Positions 6,112 to 12,225 of a DNA stretch of 37,430 nucleotides are shown piece by piece. The DNA comes from a virus. The notes below the pieces were generated by a model, which searched no databases, was not told the DNA's origin, and saw only the letters and a program-made list of their open reading frames with translations. The position numbers were made by a program, and so were the translations under genes. The stretch lies in the IMG/VR virus record IMGVR_UViG_3300022934_000064, positions 1-37,430 of that record. The stretch is one strand, 5' to 3'. The first letter of the stretch is position 1; the number at the start of each line of letters is the position of its first letter.

Positions 6112-6501
6112 ATGACTACAACAACTAAACCTTCAATATTAGATATTAAATATAACTTTGGTGAGGACTTTCACACTAAGTGTTTTGTTATTCACTTGCA
6201 ATGGTTAGAGAACTATGGCGATAGCGATAATCCTTCTTTTAGATGGAAAGGTGGCGAATCTTTGGTTTTCTGGGATGACAACTTAGCAAACATATATGCT
6301 AGGGTAGCAGACTTTTGTGCAAACTATAACACTCAGTATAGCGGTGCTAAATATCTTTTAAGTGATGATGAAAGTATGGACGACTTTATCTATAGACACG
6401 AGAAAGAATCAGAAGTGTCTTATCCAGAACTTTATACTCTTAGCAAAGATAATAAAGAAATGGTATCTATCAGGGAAGCAGACCCGTTTCCAGAGTTCTA
6501 A
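6112..6501 (+). CDS. Hypothetical early protein (129 aa)
   Basis: An acidic, aromatic-rich soluble protein beginning MTTTTKPSILDIKYNFGEDF, with many Trp, Tyr, Phe and Asp residues and no membrane segment. It has its own P2 promoter, a strong AAAAGGAG site and its own terminator, so it is a monocistronic, presumably highly expressed early gene. A small acidic protein with such a dedicated unit could be a host-takeover or DNA-mimic protein; this is a guess. No family recognised. Confidence 0.7.
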   Translation: MTTTTKPSILDIKYNFGEDFHTKCFVIHLQWLENYGDSDNPSFRWKGGESLVFWDDNLANIYARVADFCANYNTQYSGAKYLLSDDESMDDFIYRHEKESEVSYPELYTLSKDNKEMVSIREADPFPEF

Positions 6502-6506
6502 TTACT

Positions 6507-6530
6507 AGGGGGGTAATACCCCCTATATTT
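6507..6530 (+). terminator. Rho-independent terminator
   Basis: AGGGGG (6507-6512) pairs with CCCCCT (6519-6524) around GTAATA, followed by ATATTTTT. It lies directly after the 6112 gene and ends 10 nt before promoter P3. Confidence 0.8.
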
Positions 6531-6540
6531 TTATAAATAG

Positions 6541-6570
6541 TTTACATTATATGAACAAAAGGCGTATAAT
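6541..6570 (+). promoter_or_regulatory. Early promoter P3
   Basis: TTTACA or TTACAT, 17-18 nt spacer, TATAAT (6565-6570), same core as P1, P2 and P4. TAGTTTA (6538-6544) overlaps the -35, matching the putative operator motif. It drives the operon 6603-7445. Confidence 0.8.
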
Positions 6571-6602
6571 TGGATTATCAACCAAATAATAAGGAGATAA
6601 AA

Positions 6603-6770
6603 ATGAAAAATCATGTTTCACAAGTTTTAAAAGATAAAGTTAATAACTATATCGACAACGGCAAAAATGCTAGATATATCGTTACTCAATTAATACAAGA
6701 GGGTTACGATTTCTTTGATTCACAAGAAGCAGTTACAGAAGTTTTATGGGAAAGAGAGGAGAGAGTTTAA
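6603..6770 (+). CDS. Small early protein (55 aa)
   Basis: Start at 6603 because AAGGAGAT lies 7 nt upstream; an upstream in-frame ATG at 6570 would overlap the promoter -10 and is rejected. Predicted helical (MKNHVSQVLKDKVNNYIDNG), ending in EVLWEREERV. The pattern could be a small helical DNA- or protein-binding domain, but no family is recognised. First gene of a coupled four-gene operon. Confidence 0.65.
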   Translation: MKNHVSQVLKDKVNNYIDNGKNARYIVTQLIQEGYDFFDSQEAVTEVLWEREERV

Positions 6771-7084
6771 TGATAGTAGAATCTTTAAATATGACTGAGG
6801 TTATTGACAGATTAATGCAAGATATATATTCAGATTGGACTTACGAACAAGCAGAAGCACTAGCAGATTATTATGAACAACAATATGGTGGCGAAAAATA
6901 TCATTGGGAATTTAGTAAACTTGAAGTGCGTTTAGAATGGTCAGCATATAAAACAAAACAACATCTTTTTAACCGCTATAGATTTCTATTTGATGAAGAT
7001 GAAGTAGGCAATATAGAAACTATAGAAAACGAAACACTCGTAATTAAGTGTAGAGATAATACATATTTAGTGAGGGCATTCTAA
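6770..7084 (+). CDS. Hypothetical early protein (104 aa)
   Basis: The TAATG start at 6770 is chosen over the ATG at 6746 because GAGGAGAGAG lies just before it. An acidic soluble protein, rich in Tyr, Trp and Glu (for example LADYYEQQYGGEKYHWEF) with a C-terminal beta-like segment. No recognisable motif. Coupled by overlap to both neighbours. Confidence 0.65.
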   Translation: MIVESLNMTEVIDRLMQDIYSDWTYEQAEALADYYEQQYGGEKYHWEFSKLEVRLEWSAYKTKQHLFNRYRFLFDEDEVGNIETIENETLVIKCRDNTYLVRAF

Positions 7085-7281
7085 TGGCAAAGTGGAGAGT
7101 AAGAAAATGGGAAACTGTGAGAGTTATGAGTGCTATCACAGTTGAAGCAGATAGTGAGTTTGAAGCAATAGCAGAAGCACAAGATGATGAGTTAAATATG
7201 AAATGGGACGGGAAGTTAGAATACCCTGAAACCTTAGATGATGAAGATGAGTGGTTTGCTAGTGAAGTAGAGGAAGAATAA
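7084..7281 (+). CDS. Small acidic protein (65 aa)
   Basis: N-terminal strand-rich part (MAKWRVRKWETVRVMSAITV) followed by EADSEFEAIAEAQ and a strongly acidic tail (DDEDEWFASEVEEE). The W-x-V-x-x-x-x-x-V then 'A-x-S-x-x-E-A' pattern is common in small phage beta-alpha proteins of unknown role. Overlaps both neighbours by TAATG. Confidence 0.65.
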   Translation: MAKWRVRKWETVRVMSAITVEADSEFEAIAEAQDDELNMKWDGKLEYPETLDDEDEWFASEVEEE

Positions 7282-7445
7282 TGAATTTAAAAGATAGTGA
7301 AAAAGTTGCACAAGACATCATAGATAACTTACCAAGACGAATGGCAATACAATGGATTGGCACTATTATTTGGCGATTCTCAGAGCAAGATAATGAATTT
7401 AATAAAGCAGTTAAGAATCATTTAAGAAATATAAAAAATAAATAA
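7281..7445 (+). CDS. Small protein (54 aa)
   Basis: Encoded from the ATG overlapping the previous stop (TAATG); begins MNLKDSEKVAQDIIDNLPRR and is helical and mildly basic at the C-terminus. Last gene of the P3 operon, ending 18 nt before the XRE gene. Not recognised. Confidence 0.6.
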   Translation: MNLKDSEKVAQDIIDNLPRRMAIQWIGTIIWRFSEQDNEFNKAVKNHLRNIKNK

Positions 7446-7456
7446 ATAGATATAAT
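7428..7456 (+). promoter_or_regulatory. Possible promoter giving a leaderless XRE transcript
   Basis: A perfect TATAAT at 7451-7456 lies 6 nt before the ATG at 7463. There is no Shine-Dalgarno for that ATG and only a weak -35. If used, transcription would start at or near the start codon, as in leaderless repressor mRNAs such as lambda cI. Confidence 0.4.
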
Positions 7457-7462
7457 AGAATT

Positions 7463-7642
7463 ATGAAAAGAAGCACATTAACTGGTGAAGAAATAAAAAC
7501 TCTAAGACACCAATTAAAACTTAAACAGAGAGAGTGTGCCGATATTATCGGTGTAGGTATTCGCCAATGGCAAAAGTATGAAGCAGGAGACCAACCCTGC
7601 AAACAACTTTACATAGATGTTTTAAAGGCGAGAGCAAATTAG
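7463..7642 (+). CDS. XRE-family helix-turn-helix regulator (59 aa)
   Basis: MKRSTLTGEEIKTLRHQLKL is followed by KQRECADIIGVGIRQWQKYE and a short last helix. This is the compact Cro/C1-type HTH pattern: L-x2-R at helix 1, Q-x3-A at helix 2, and a recognition helix containing R-x-W-x-K-Y-E. There is no effector domain, so it is Cro-sized and would bind as a dimer. Candidate operators are the TAAACTA/TAGTTTA repeats just downstream and near 4850. No integrase is visible, so it more likely times early genes than maintains lysogeny. Confidence 0.85.
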   Translation: MKRSTLTGEEIKTLRHQLKLKQRECADIIGVGIRQWQKYEAGDQPCKQLYIDVLKARAN

Positions 7643-7650
7643 TATATAAT
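7622..7650 (+). promoter_or_regulatory. Possible promoter for the replication genes
   Basis: TATAAT at 7645-7650, overlapping the end of the XRE gene; the -35 (TTAAAG at 7622-7627) is poor. Downstream GTAATCACC resembles the start regions of the other early promoters. It would drive 7745 onward and may be activator- or repressor-controlled. Confidence 0.4.
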
Positions 7651-7671
7651 GTAATCACCTCATAAGAGTTG

Positions 7672-7722
7672 TAAACTAAGAGGGGGAGTAATTACCCCCT
7701 CGAACTCTAAGAGGTTAGTTTA
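7672..7722. promoter_or_regulatory. Inverted-repeat element before the replication genes (operator or attenuator)
   Basis: Outer arms TAAACTAA (7672-7679) and TTAGTTTA (7715-7722) flank an inner hairpin GAGGGGG (7680-7686) / CCCCCTC (7695-7701). A CTCT-A-AGAG hairpin sits in the 3' gap, and CTAAGAGG occurs twice as a direct repeat. ATAAATTTTTA follows, so it could end transcription partially. The arms match the palindrome at 4850-4862. Confidence 0.5.
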
Positions 7723-7744
7723 TAAATTTTTATAGGGGGTATAT

Positions 7745-8461
7745 ATGAGCAACTCTGCTCAAGAAAAACAATCATTTCTTATTTATAAGTCATTCTACGA
7801 ACCAATTAAACATCTTACAGATGAAGAACTTGGTAAACTTTTTAGAGCAATCTATCAATATCAACTAACTGGTGAAATACCAGAACAATCTTCAATCTTA
7901 ATGGCATTTATGTTCTTTAAGAATCAGTTTGACTTAGACAATGTAAAGTATGACAAGAAAGTAGAAATACTTAGAGAGAACGGCAAGAAAGGTGGTAGAC
8001 CTAAGAAACCAAAAGAAAGCAAAGAAAACCATTTGGTTTTTGAAAAAGCAAAAAAACCAGTTAAAGTAAAAGATAAAGTTAAAGATAAAGATATTAAATA
8101 TAACTTAGAAACAAAAGATGGTTACTTTGCAGTTAGTGAAACCTACTTTGGTGAATTACAACATACATACCAATTTGTAGATTGCCACGAAGAATTTAGA
8201 AAAATGGTAATGTGGTTAAAGTCCAACACAAGTAAACAAAAAACTAATAGAGGTATGCCTAGATTTATTAATAGTTGGTTGTCAAGACAAGCAGATAAAA
8301 TACCACAAAAAAATGACATGTCTTATGCAGAAATTGGTAATATGGTAAGACAAAAGCAACAAGATACAACTGTAACCAAAGTTCTATCATTGGAAGATAT
8401 TAAGAAGATGAGACAAGAACAATTAATAAGGAGAGAGAAAGATGTACACACCAAGCATTGA
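7745..8461 (+). CDS. Replication initiation-like protein (DUF6291-like)
   Basis: A 238-residue protein. Residues 10-80 (FLIYKSFYEPIKHLTDEELG, then RAIYQYQLTG) match the DUF6291 pattern found in phage replisome-organiser proteins. A basic linker (GGRPKKPKES, then repeated VKDK) follows, and a C-terminal helical domain about 125-190 with a FRKMVMWLKSN and GMPRFINSWLS core as in phage replication proteins. Likely role: bind the phage origin and recruit host replication proteins, since no phage polymerase is present. Its 3' end overlaps the next gene by 20 nt. Confidence 0.7.
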   Translation: MSNSAQEKQSFLIYKSFYEPIKHLTDEELGKLFRAIYQYQLTGEIPEQSSILMAFMFFKNQFDLDNVKYDKKVEILRENGKKGGRPKKPKESKENHLVFEKAKKPVKVKDKVKDKDIKYNLETKDGYFAVSETYFGELQHTYQFVDCHEEFRKMVMWLKSNTSKQKTNRGMPRFINSWLSRQADKIPQKNDMSYAEIGNMVRQKQQDTTVTKVLSLEDIKKMRQEQLIRREKDVHTKH

Positions 8462-9026
8462 TTATTTAGAAACAGCACAAAACATTCTTGCTAGATTAGA
8501 AATGGAATACAAATACGCTTCTGCAAGAGGCGTAGATAAACCAGAAATGATTAAGTTTCTAGCAGAACAGTTAGAAAGACTACACGACCATGAAGTCTTA
8601 TGTTGGCAAGAAGCACTAAATAAAATAGCAGAAGAAGGCAGACAACACCCACCTACTGTTCCAGAAATCATAAAAGTAATTAAAGATATTGCAAAACTTA
8701 CAAGACCTGCATTACCAGTTCCAGAGAAAGAAGAAAATATAGACTGGATGAGAAAGTGGGAAATGGCAGACGATAAGTCAAAGTTTAAGTTCTACATTAC
8801 TAATAGATTTATAGATGTTGCACCTTTTATAGAGAATCTATTTCACGAATACAATATAAAACATAGAGGTTGGAAGCGTTGGGAATCTAAATATATGATG
8901 TCATTTCACTACTGTCCACAATACATTACACCTAGTGAAGATAATCCACAAGAAGCATATAAAAAGATGAGAGAACTTACAGAAGAAAGACAAAACAAGA
9001 TTATTAAATACTTTCAAACAAGATGA
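8442..9026 (+). CDS. Putative helicase-loader-like replication protein
   Basis: A 194-residue soluble protein. It starts at 8442 with AAGGAGAGAG upstream, inside the end of the DUF6291-like gene. It is helical, with MIKFLAEQLERLHDHEVLCW and a TVPEIIKVIKDI segment (about 72-84) that recall the 'PPxPxEI' region of lambda P-type helicase loaders. It ends in a Trp/Tyr-rich domain. The pairing of an O-like gene with an overlapping second gene supports the call; sequence evidence alone is weak. Confidence 0.45.
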   Translation: MYTPSIDYLETAQNILARLEMEYKYASARGVDKPEMIKFLAEQLERLHDHEVLCWQEALNKIAEEGRQHPPTVPEIIKVIKDIAKLTRPALPVPEKEENIDWMRKWEMADDKSKFKFYITNRFIDVAPFIENLFHEYNIKHRGWKRWESKYMMSFHYCPQYITPSEDNPQEAYKKMRELTEERQNKIIKYFQTR

Positions 9027-9487
9027 TTAATCTAAGAAAAGTTGGAGTAGGAACAATCATTCCTGCTGATGAAGAAAGTTCTAATTTTGTAGATAAACTA
9101 AAACTAAACGAAGTTATCTCTGCTGATTTTAAGAAACCTAGAAACTATAAATTTCATAAGAAGTATTTTGCATTAGTAAACTTTGCATACGAGAATTGGG
9201 AACCAGAAGCATTTGAAGATTCTAAATGGAAAGATATAGTTCCAGAAAAGTCTTTAGAACGCTTTAGAAAGGATTTAATCATTTTAAGTGGGCATTATGA
9301 TGCAGTCTATAGAGTAGATGGTTCGGTAAGAATCGAAGCAAAATCCATAAGTTTTGCGAGTATGAACGAAGAAACATTTGCAGAACTATATGATGCTACA
9401 ATAAATGTAATCTTAAAAAAGATTCTTAAAAACTACACTAGAGAAGATTTAGATGTAGTGTTAGCACAATTAGAGGAGTTTTACTAA
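9023..9487 (+). CDS. DUF1367-family phage protein
   Basis: A 154-residue protein matching the DUF1367 pattern: an N-terminal strand with acidic turn, ISADFKKPRNYKFHKKYFAL, then RFRKDLIILSGHYDAVYRVD and IEAKSISFASMNEETFAELY, and a final helical part. DUF1367 proteins are common in phage early/recombination regions near Nin-type genes; their reaction is unknown. Coupled by ATGA and TAATG overlaps to its neighbours. Confidence 0.85.
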   Translation: MINLRKVGVGTIIPADEESSNFVDKLKLNEVISADFKKPRNYKFHKKYFALVNFAYENWEPEAFEDSKWKDIVPEKSLERFRKDLIILSGHYDAVYRVDGSVRIEAKSISFASMNEETFAELYDATINVILKKILKNYTREDLDVVLAQLEEFY

Positions 9488-9669
9488 TGGCAACAATCGA
9501 AGAAAAATACGAGTTAGCACTACAGATGCTAAGTGATATTACAAATAACATAGCAGAAACACAACACGCTACGCCTTCTAACTTTGACGAGCATATAGAA
9601 ACTATTATTGATAATCCTAATATCTTTATAGAAGATGATTTAGAGGAAGAAGAAATCACATTACAATGA
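9487..9669 (+). CDS. Small acidic protein (60 aa)
   Basis: An acidic protein with an N-terminal helix (MATIEEKYELALQMLSDITN) and a Glu/Asp-rich C-terminus (DDLEEEEITLQ). It overlaps both DUF1367 and the Ref-like gene. Not recognised. Confidence 0.65.
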   Translation: MATIEEKYELALQMLSDITNNIAETQHATPSNFDEHIETIIDNPNIFIEDDLEEEEITLQ

Positions 9670-9959
9670 CAAAGAAAGAGAGAAAGCAAAGATTTGATTT
9701 AATATCGCAAATGGGTTGTTGTATATGTCAAAGACCTGCTGAGATACACCACCTTATAGGGCATAAATATAAGGGAATGGGAATGAAAGCAGACGATATA
9801 TATACTATTGGTTTATGTCCAGAACATCATAGGGGAAATCAGGGGATTCACCACTTAGGTATGAGAATATGGGAAGATATTTATGGTAGTCAAGATTATC
9901 ACTTAACTAGGGTAGAAAAATTTATTGAAAAAAACTTTACTTATGAACAAAAGTCGTAG
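9666..9959 (+). CDS. Ref-like HNH nuclease
   Basis: A 97-residue protein. CCIC (residues 18-21) and the first His pair (EIHHL), a G-x-G-M-K-A-D segment, then LCPEHHRGNQGIHHLG give the HNH/zinc pattern of the Ref (recombination enhancement) family first described in phage P1. In P1, Ref is a RecA-dependent nuclease; here it is a compact domain without the long N-terminus. It sits in the recombination/replication block. Promoter P4 lies inside its last codons. Confidence 0.85.
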   Translation: MTKKERKQRFDLISQMGCCICQRPAEIHHLIGHKYKGMGMKADDIYTIGLCPEHHRGNQGIHHLGMRIWEDIYGSQDYHLTRVEKFIEKNFTYEQKS

Positions 9960-9965
9960 TATAAT
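9936..9965 (+). promoter_or_regulatory. Early promoter P4
   Basis: TTTACT (9936-9941), TATAAT (9960-9965), core ATGAACAAAAGTCG as in P1-P3 but with two extra bases (AG) before the -10. It overlaps the 3' end of the Ref-like gene and drives 10022 onward. Confidence 0.75.
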
Positions 9966-9971
9966 GGCACC

Positions 9972-9991
9972 ATAAGTTAATAAAAACTTAT
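9972..9991 (+). promoter_or_regulatory. Hairpin in the P4 leader
   Basis: ATAAGTT (9972-9978) pairs with AACTTAT (9985-9991), followed by ATTTTA. It lies between P4 and the first gene, so it could attenuate transcription or protect the 5' end of the mRNA. Confidence 0.45.
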
Positions 9992-10021
9992 ATTTTAACC
10001 AAATAAAAAGAGAGAAAAAAA

Positions 10022-10354
10022 ATGGAAAATACTTCAAGAACAGATAGCATAGACTATATCAGACATCCAGAGTTTAACTCACCAGATGTTAATTACAAGA
10101 AAGATAAAGAGTTGTTATTAGACTTTATCGAAACAGTTTCATTAACATTCGAGCATAACATTCCTAAAGACTACAATGGCGATTACGAAACTATTAGTAA
10201 TTACGATTTCTGCCAAACAAGTATCAGAACTATTTATATCTACTCAGATACTTTCGGTTGGTCAGACTTTAAAAAGTTAGTAGATAAAACACTTATCAAT
10301 AAGTTCTCAGAGCAAGTGTTAAACGATTTAGACTTTTACCCAGAGGGAGAATAA
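10022..10354 (+). CDS. Hypothetical early protein (110 aa)
   Basis: An acidic, Tyr- and Asp-rich soluble protein starting MENTSRTDSIDYIRHPEFNS, with no membrane segment or clear motif. It is the first gene after P4. Its acidic composition resembles the 6112 product, but there is no obvious alignment. Unknown function. Confidence 0.65.
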   Translation: MENTSRTDSIDYIRHPEFNSPDVNYKKDKELLLDFIETVSLTFEHNIPKDYNGDYETISNYDFCQTSIRTIYIYSDTFGWSDFKKLVDKTLINKFSEQVLNDLDFYPEGE

Positions 10355-10356
10355 TC

Positions 10357-10545
10357 ATGGAATTTATAAGCATCACAACACCTAGAGGAGATTTTGCAAG
10401 TTCATTAGCAGAAGATATTGGCAGAGGTTACATCAGCGTAGAAGATGCCAACGCTTTACTTAATGGTAATAAAACTTATGCAGAGATTCAATACTCTAAA
10501 TCAGAAGTCCAACAAGAAATTAATGATTGGTTGGATAATGGATAA
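10357..10545 (+). CDS. Small protein (62 aa)
   Basis: Begins MEFISITTPRGDFASSLAED, includes a helical 'GYISVEDANALLNG' turn and ends in an acidic amphipathic helix (EVQQEINDWLDNG). GGGAGAATAATC precedes the start. Not recognised. Confidence 0.6.
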   Translation: MEFISITTPRGDFASSLAEDIGRGYISVEDANALLNGNKTYAEIQYSKSEVQQEINDWLDNG

Positions 10546-10708
10546 ACACTTTAAGGCATTCGTTCAAGATATGTTTATGAAACACAAAGACGAGTGCCAA
10601 TGGTGGAAGATAAAGTGTAAATATGGTAGTTATATTAACTACTACAAGAAAAATAGAGATTTCTTAAAAACCAAATACAAGGAGAAATATAGTGAGCAAG
10701 AAAGATAG
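10538..10708 (+). CDS. Small basic protein (56 aa)
   Basis: Starts at the ATG at 10538 that overlaps the previous gene's end. Basic and aromatic (MDKHFKAFVQDMFMKHKDEC, then WWKIKCKYGSYINYYKKNRD). Two cysteines, no signal peptide. Could bind nucleic acid; not recognised. Confidence 0.55.
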   Translation: MDKHFKAFVQDMFMKHKDECQWWKIKCKYGSYINYYKKNRDFLKTKYKEKYSEQER

Positions 10709-10799
10709 AGAATACATAATCGAAGAATTTATTTACCCAGTCATAGTTATGACAGCATTTGTAATACTAATGTTATTTTTAACGGGAGCAATACAATGA
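10692..10799 (+). CDS. Small single-span membrane protein (35 aa, GTG start)
   Basis: GTG at 10692 follows a good AAGGAG site. The product has a charged N-terminus (VSKKDREYIIEEF) and one hydrophobic helix (VIVMTAFVILMLFLTGAI). It overlaps both neighbours. The form fits a small inner-membrane peptide; function unknown. Confidence 0.5.
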   Translation: MSKKDREYIIEEFIYPVIVMTAFVILMLFLTGAIQ

Positions 10800-10861
10800 T
10801 GGATTTAGCGTATTTAGATATGGCAGTCAGAATTGCTATAGAGATTATTAACTTTTTCTAA
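10796..10861 (+). CDS. Possible 21-aa peptide
   Basis: MMDLAYLDMAVRIAIEIINF is read from an ATG overlapping the previous stop (ATGA), ending 10 nt before the next start. It is a short amphipathic helix. Very short, so only the coupled position supports it. Confidence 0.3.
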   Translation: MMDLAYLDMAVRIAIEIINFF

Positions 10862-10871
10862 GGGGGAGAGT

Positions 10872-11069
10872 ATGAGCATAACTTGGAAAGATGTAGTAGA
10901 TGTAGAGATAGGCGGTATAGATAAGAGCGACTATCCAGATTTTTGTGATGGTTATATAGAGAGTGCTTATAACATTAAAGCAGATAGACCATGTACAGAG
11001 GAAGAACTAGAGCAACTGGAAGCAGATAGCGATAGTATGTATGAAGCGAAATACGATACATTATTTTAG
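10872..11069 (+). CDS. Small acidic protein (65 aa)
   Basis: Preceded by AGGGGGAGAG. Acidic, with two cysteines (DFCDG and DRPCTEEELE). The PCTEEELEQLEAD segment is a typical small phage helix. Not recognised. Confidence 0.65.
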   Translation: MSITWKDVVDVEIGGIDKSDYPDFCDGYIESAYNIKADRPCTEEELEQLEADSDSMYEAKYDTLF

Positions 11070-11080
11070 GAGAGAGAGAT

Positions 11081-11293
11081 ATGTCACAAGAACTAGAAAT
11101 TATTAGAGCAATTAAAGAGTTTGGATATGTTGATAGAAAAATGGGAATCAACGAATTAGGTATATGGAATCTTACAGCAGTTATTACTAAGATGAGGCAG
11201 AAAGGTTACGATATAGTTAGTATCGAGCATAAAGGCGTTAATAGATACGGCAGAAAAGTTAAATGGTGTAGTTATAAACTGGGGGAAGAATGA
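11081..11293 (+). CDS. Winged-helix protein (HTH_39-like, 70 aa)
   Basis: ELEIIRAIKEFGYVDRKMGINEL is followed by LTAVITKMRQKGYDIVSIEH and a basic wing (GVNRYGRKVKWCSYKL). The order helix, helix, recognition helix with R-x-K-G-Y-x-I, then wing fits small phage winged-helix proteins. It may regulate transcription or bind the origin. The start has a GGAGAGAG site. Confidence 0.65.
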   Translation: MSQELEIIRAIKEFGYVDRKMGINELGIWNLTAVITKMRQKGYDIVSIEHKGVNRYGRKVKWCSYKLGEE

Positions 11294-11391
11294 AAGATTT
11301 ACCTAAGAAACTATCATACTTAAATAAGTCATTAGAGAGATTTATTCAAGAACTTAAAGACTATAAAAAAACGAAAAAAAGTCATAAGTAG
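11290..11391 (+). CDS. Small basic peptide (33 aa)
   Basis: Overlaps the previous stop as ATGA; MKDLPKKLSYLNKSLERFIQ followed by a Lys-rich tail. A helical basic peptide of unknown role. Confidence 0.5.
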   Translation: MKDLPKKLSYLNKSLERFIQELKDYKKTKKSHK

Positions 11392-11392
11392 T

Positions 11393-11536
11393 ATGAATGT
11401 TAGTATAATAGAAATATTGTTTGCAGGGGTAGTATTGTGGACAATGTGGGAGTTCTTTCAACTATTGGAAGATACTAAAAAACAAGAGAGAGAATATAAA
11501 CTAAATAACAAGGAGAAATCTCATGGAAACAATTAA
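11393..11536 (+). CDS. Small single-span membrane protein (47 aa)
   Basis: Starts one base after the preceding stop. Residues 4-24 are hydrophobic (SIIEILFAGVVLWTMWEFF), followed by a charged tail. It ends within the next gene (14-nt overlap). Unknown function. Confidence 0.45.
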   Translation: MNVSIIEILFAGVVLWTMWEFFQLLEDTKKQEREYKLNNKEKSHGNN

Positions 11537-12077
11537 TATCAAAGGTAAAGAATATGTTACTGTTGATGAAAGATTAAAGTTCTTTAGAAAAAATGTACCA
11601 AATGCTTCACTAATAAGTGAAATGATAAGTAATCAAGATGGCGTTTGTATCTTTAAAGCAAGTATCTTTATAGATGGAACTATAGTCGCTACTGGTCATG
11701 CTTACGAGAAAGAAGGAAGCACTTTTATTAACAAGACAAGTTATATCGAGAACTGTGAAACAAGTGCGTGGGGTAGAGCATTGGCAAACCTTGGTATAGG
11801 ATTAACGGGTTCAGTTGCATCAGCAGATGAAGTGCAAAATGCAATACTTAACCAAGAACCAAGACACCTTAGTAAACAGCAAATTAACGAATCACTAGAT
11901 ATTATTGCTAAGTGTGTTGAAGATAGTAAAGATGAGAGAAAAGAAGAGGCAGCGAGAAGGAAAGCGAGGTCAGTATTCCAAAGAGCAAATGACCCGTCTA
12001 TCGCAGAGGAGAGCAGAAGCATAATTTTAAATACAATAACAAAACACTATCCTGAATGGGTAAAGGATATTAAGTAA
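11523..12077 (+). CDS. Erf/Rad52-like single-strand annealing protein (putative)
   Basis: A 184-residue protein with KGKEYVTVDERLKFFRKNVP at the start, then beta strands and YIENCETSAWGRALANLGI (about 75-93) and SVASADEVQNAI. The pattern 'V-x-x-R-x-x-x-F-R', 'E-x-x-E-T-S-A-x-G-R-A-L' and 'A-S-A-x-E' is that of phage annealing/recombination proteins often labelled Erf-like. The C-terminal helical part is charged. It would anneal single strands during recombination and concatemer formation. Neighbours (SSB-tail protein, Ref-like, VRR-NUC) support this. Confidence 0.6.
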   Translation: METINIKGKEYVTVDERLKFFRKNVPNASLISEMISNQDGVCIFKASIFIDGTIVATGHAYEKEGSTFINKTSYIENCETSAWGRALANLGIGLTGSVASADEVQNAILNQEPRHLSKQQINESLDIIAKCVEDSKDERKEEAARRKARSVFQRANDPSIAEESRSIILNTITKHYPEWVKDIK

Positions 12078-12225
12078 TTAGCAGGGTTCACTACCAATGC
12101 TAGTCGGGGGCGGTTCCATACTAAGTTCAAGAATCTTTCGTATCTCCCCGTCCTCGTTAGGTTACAAGAATAGTGCGAGTGGTTGCCGTAAGCAACTCCA
12201 TTAATTAAATAATAAGGAGAAGATA
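12078..12225. other. Non-coding region with raised G+C
   Basis: 148 bp without a supported gene. Bases 12081-12200 hold 60 G or C by direct count (50%), against about a third around it. GTTGC-CGTAA-GCAAC (12182-12196) forms a hairpin, and CGGGG (12105-12109) can pair with CCCCG (12146-12150) enclosing ATAC/GTAT. It ends in AATAAGGAG before the 12226 gene. Candidate small RNA, origin or control site. Confidence 0.4.

Noticed and set aside
6570-6603. Upstream start ATG at 6570 for the gene at 6603
   Set aside because: It overlaps the -10 box of promoter P3, so it would not be in the mRNA with a ribosome site.
6746-6770. Upstream start ATG at 6746 for the gene at 6770
   Set aside because: The start at 6770 has a much better ribosome site and TAATG coupling.
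7463-7642. Lysogeny module
   Set aside because: The XRE protein is Cro-sized and alone; no integrase, excisionase or att-like repeat was found.
12097-12204. Possible 35-aa frame in the G+C-rich island
   Set aside because: No Shine-Dalgarno, unusual composition and no resemblance to a protein; the region is better read as non-coding.
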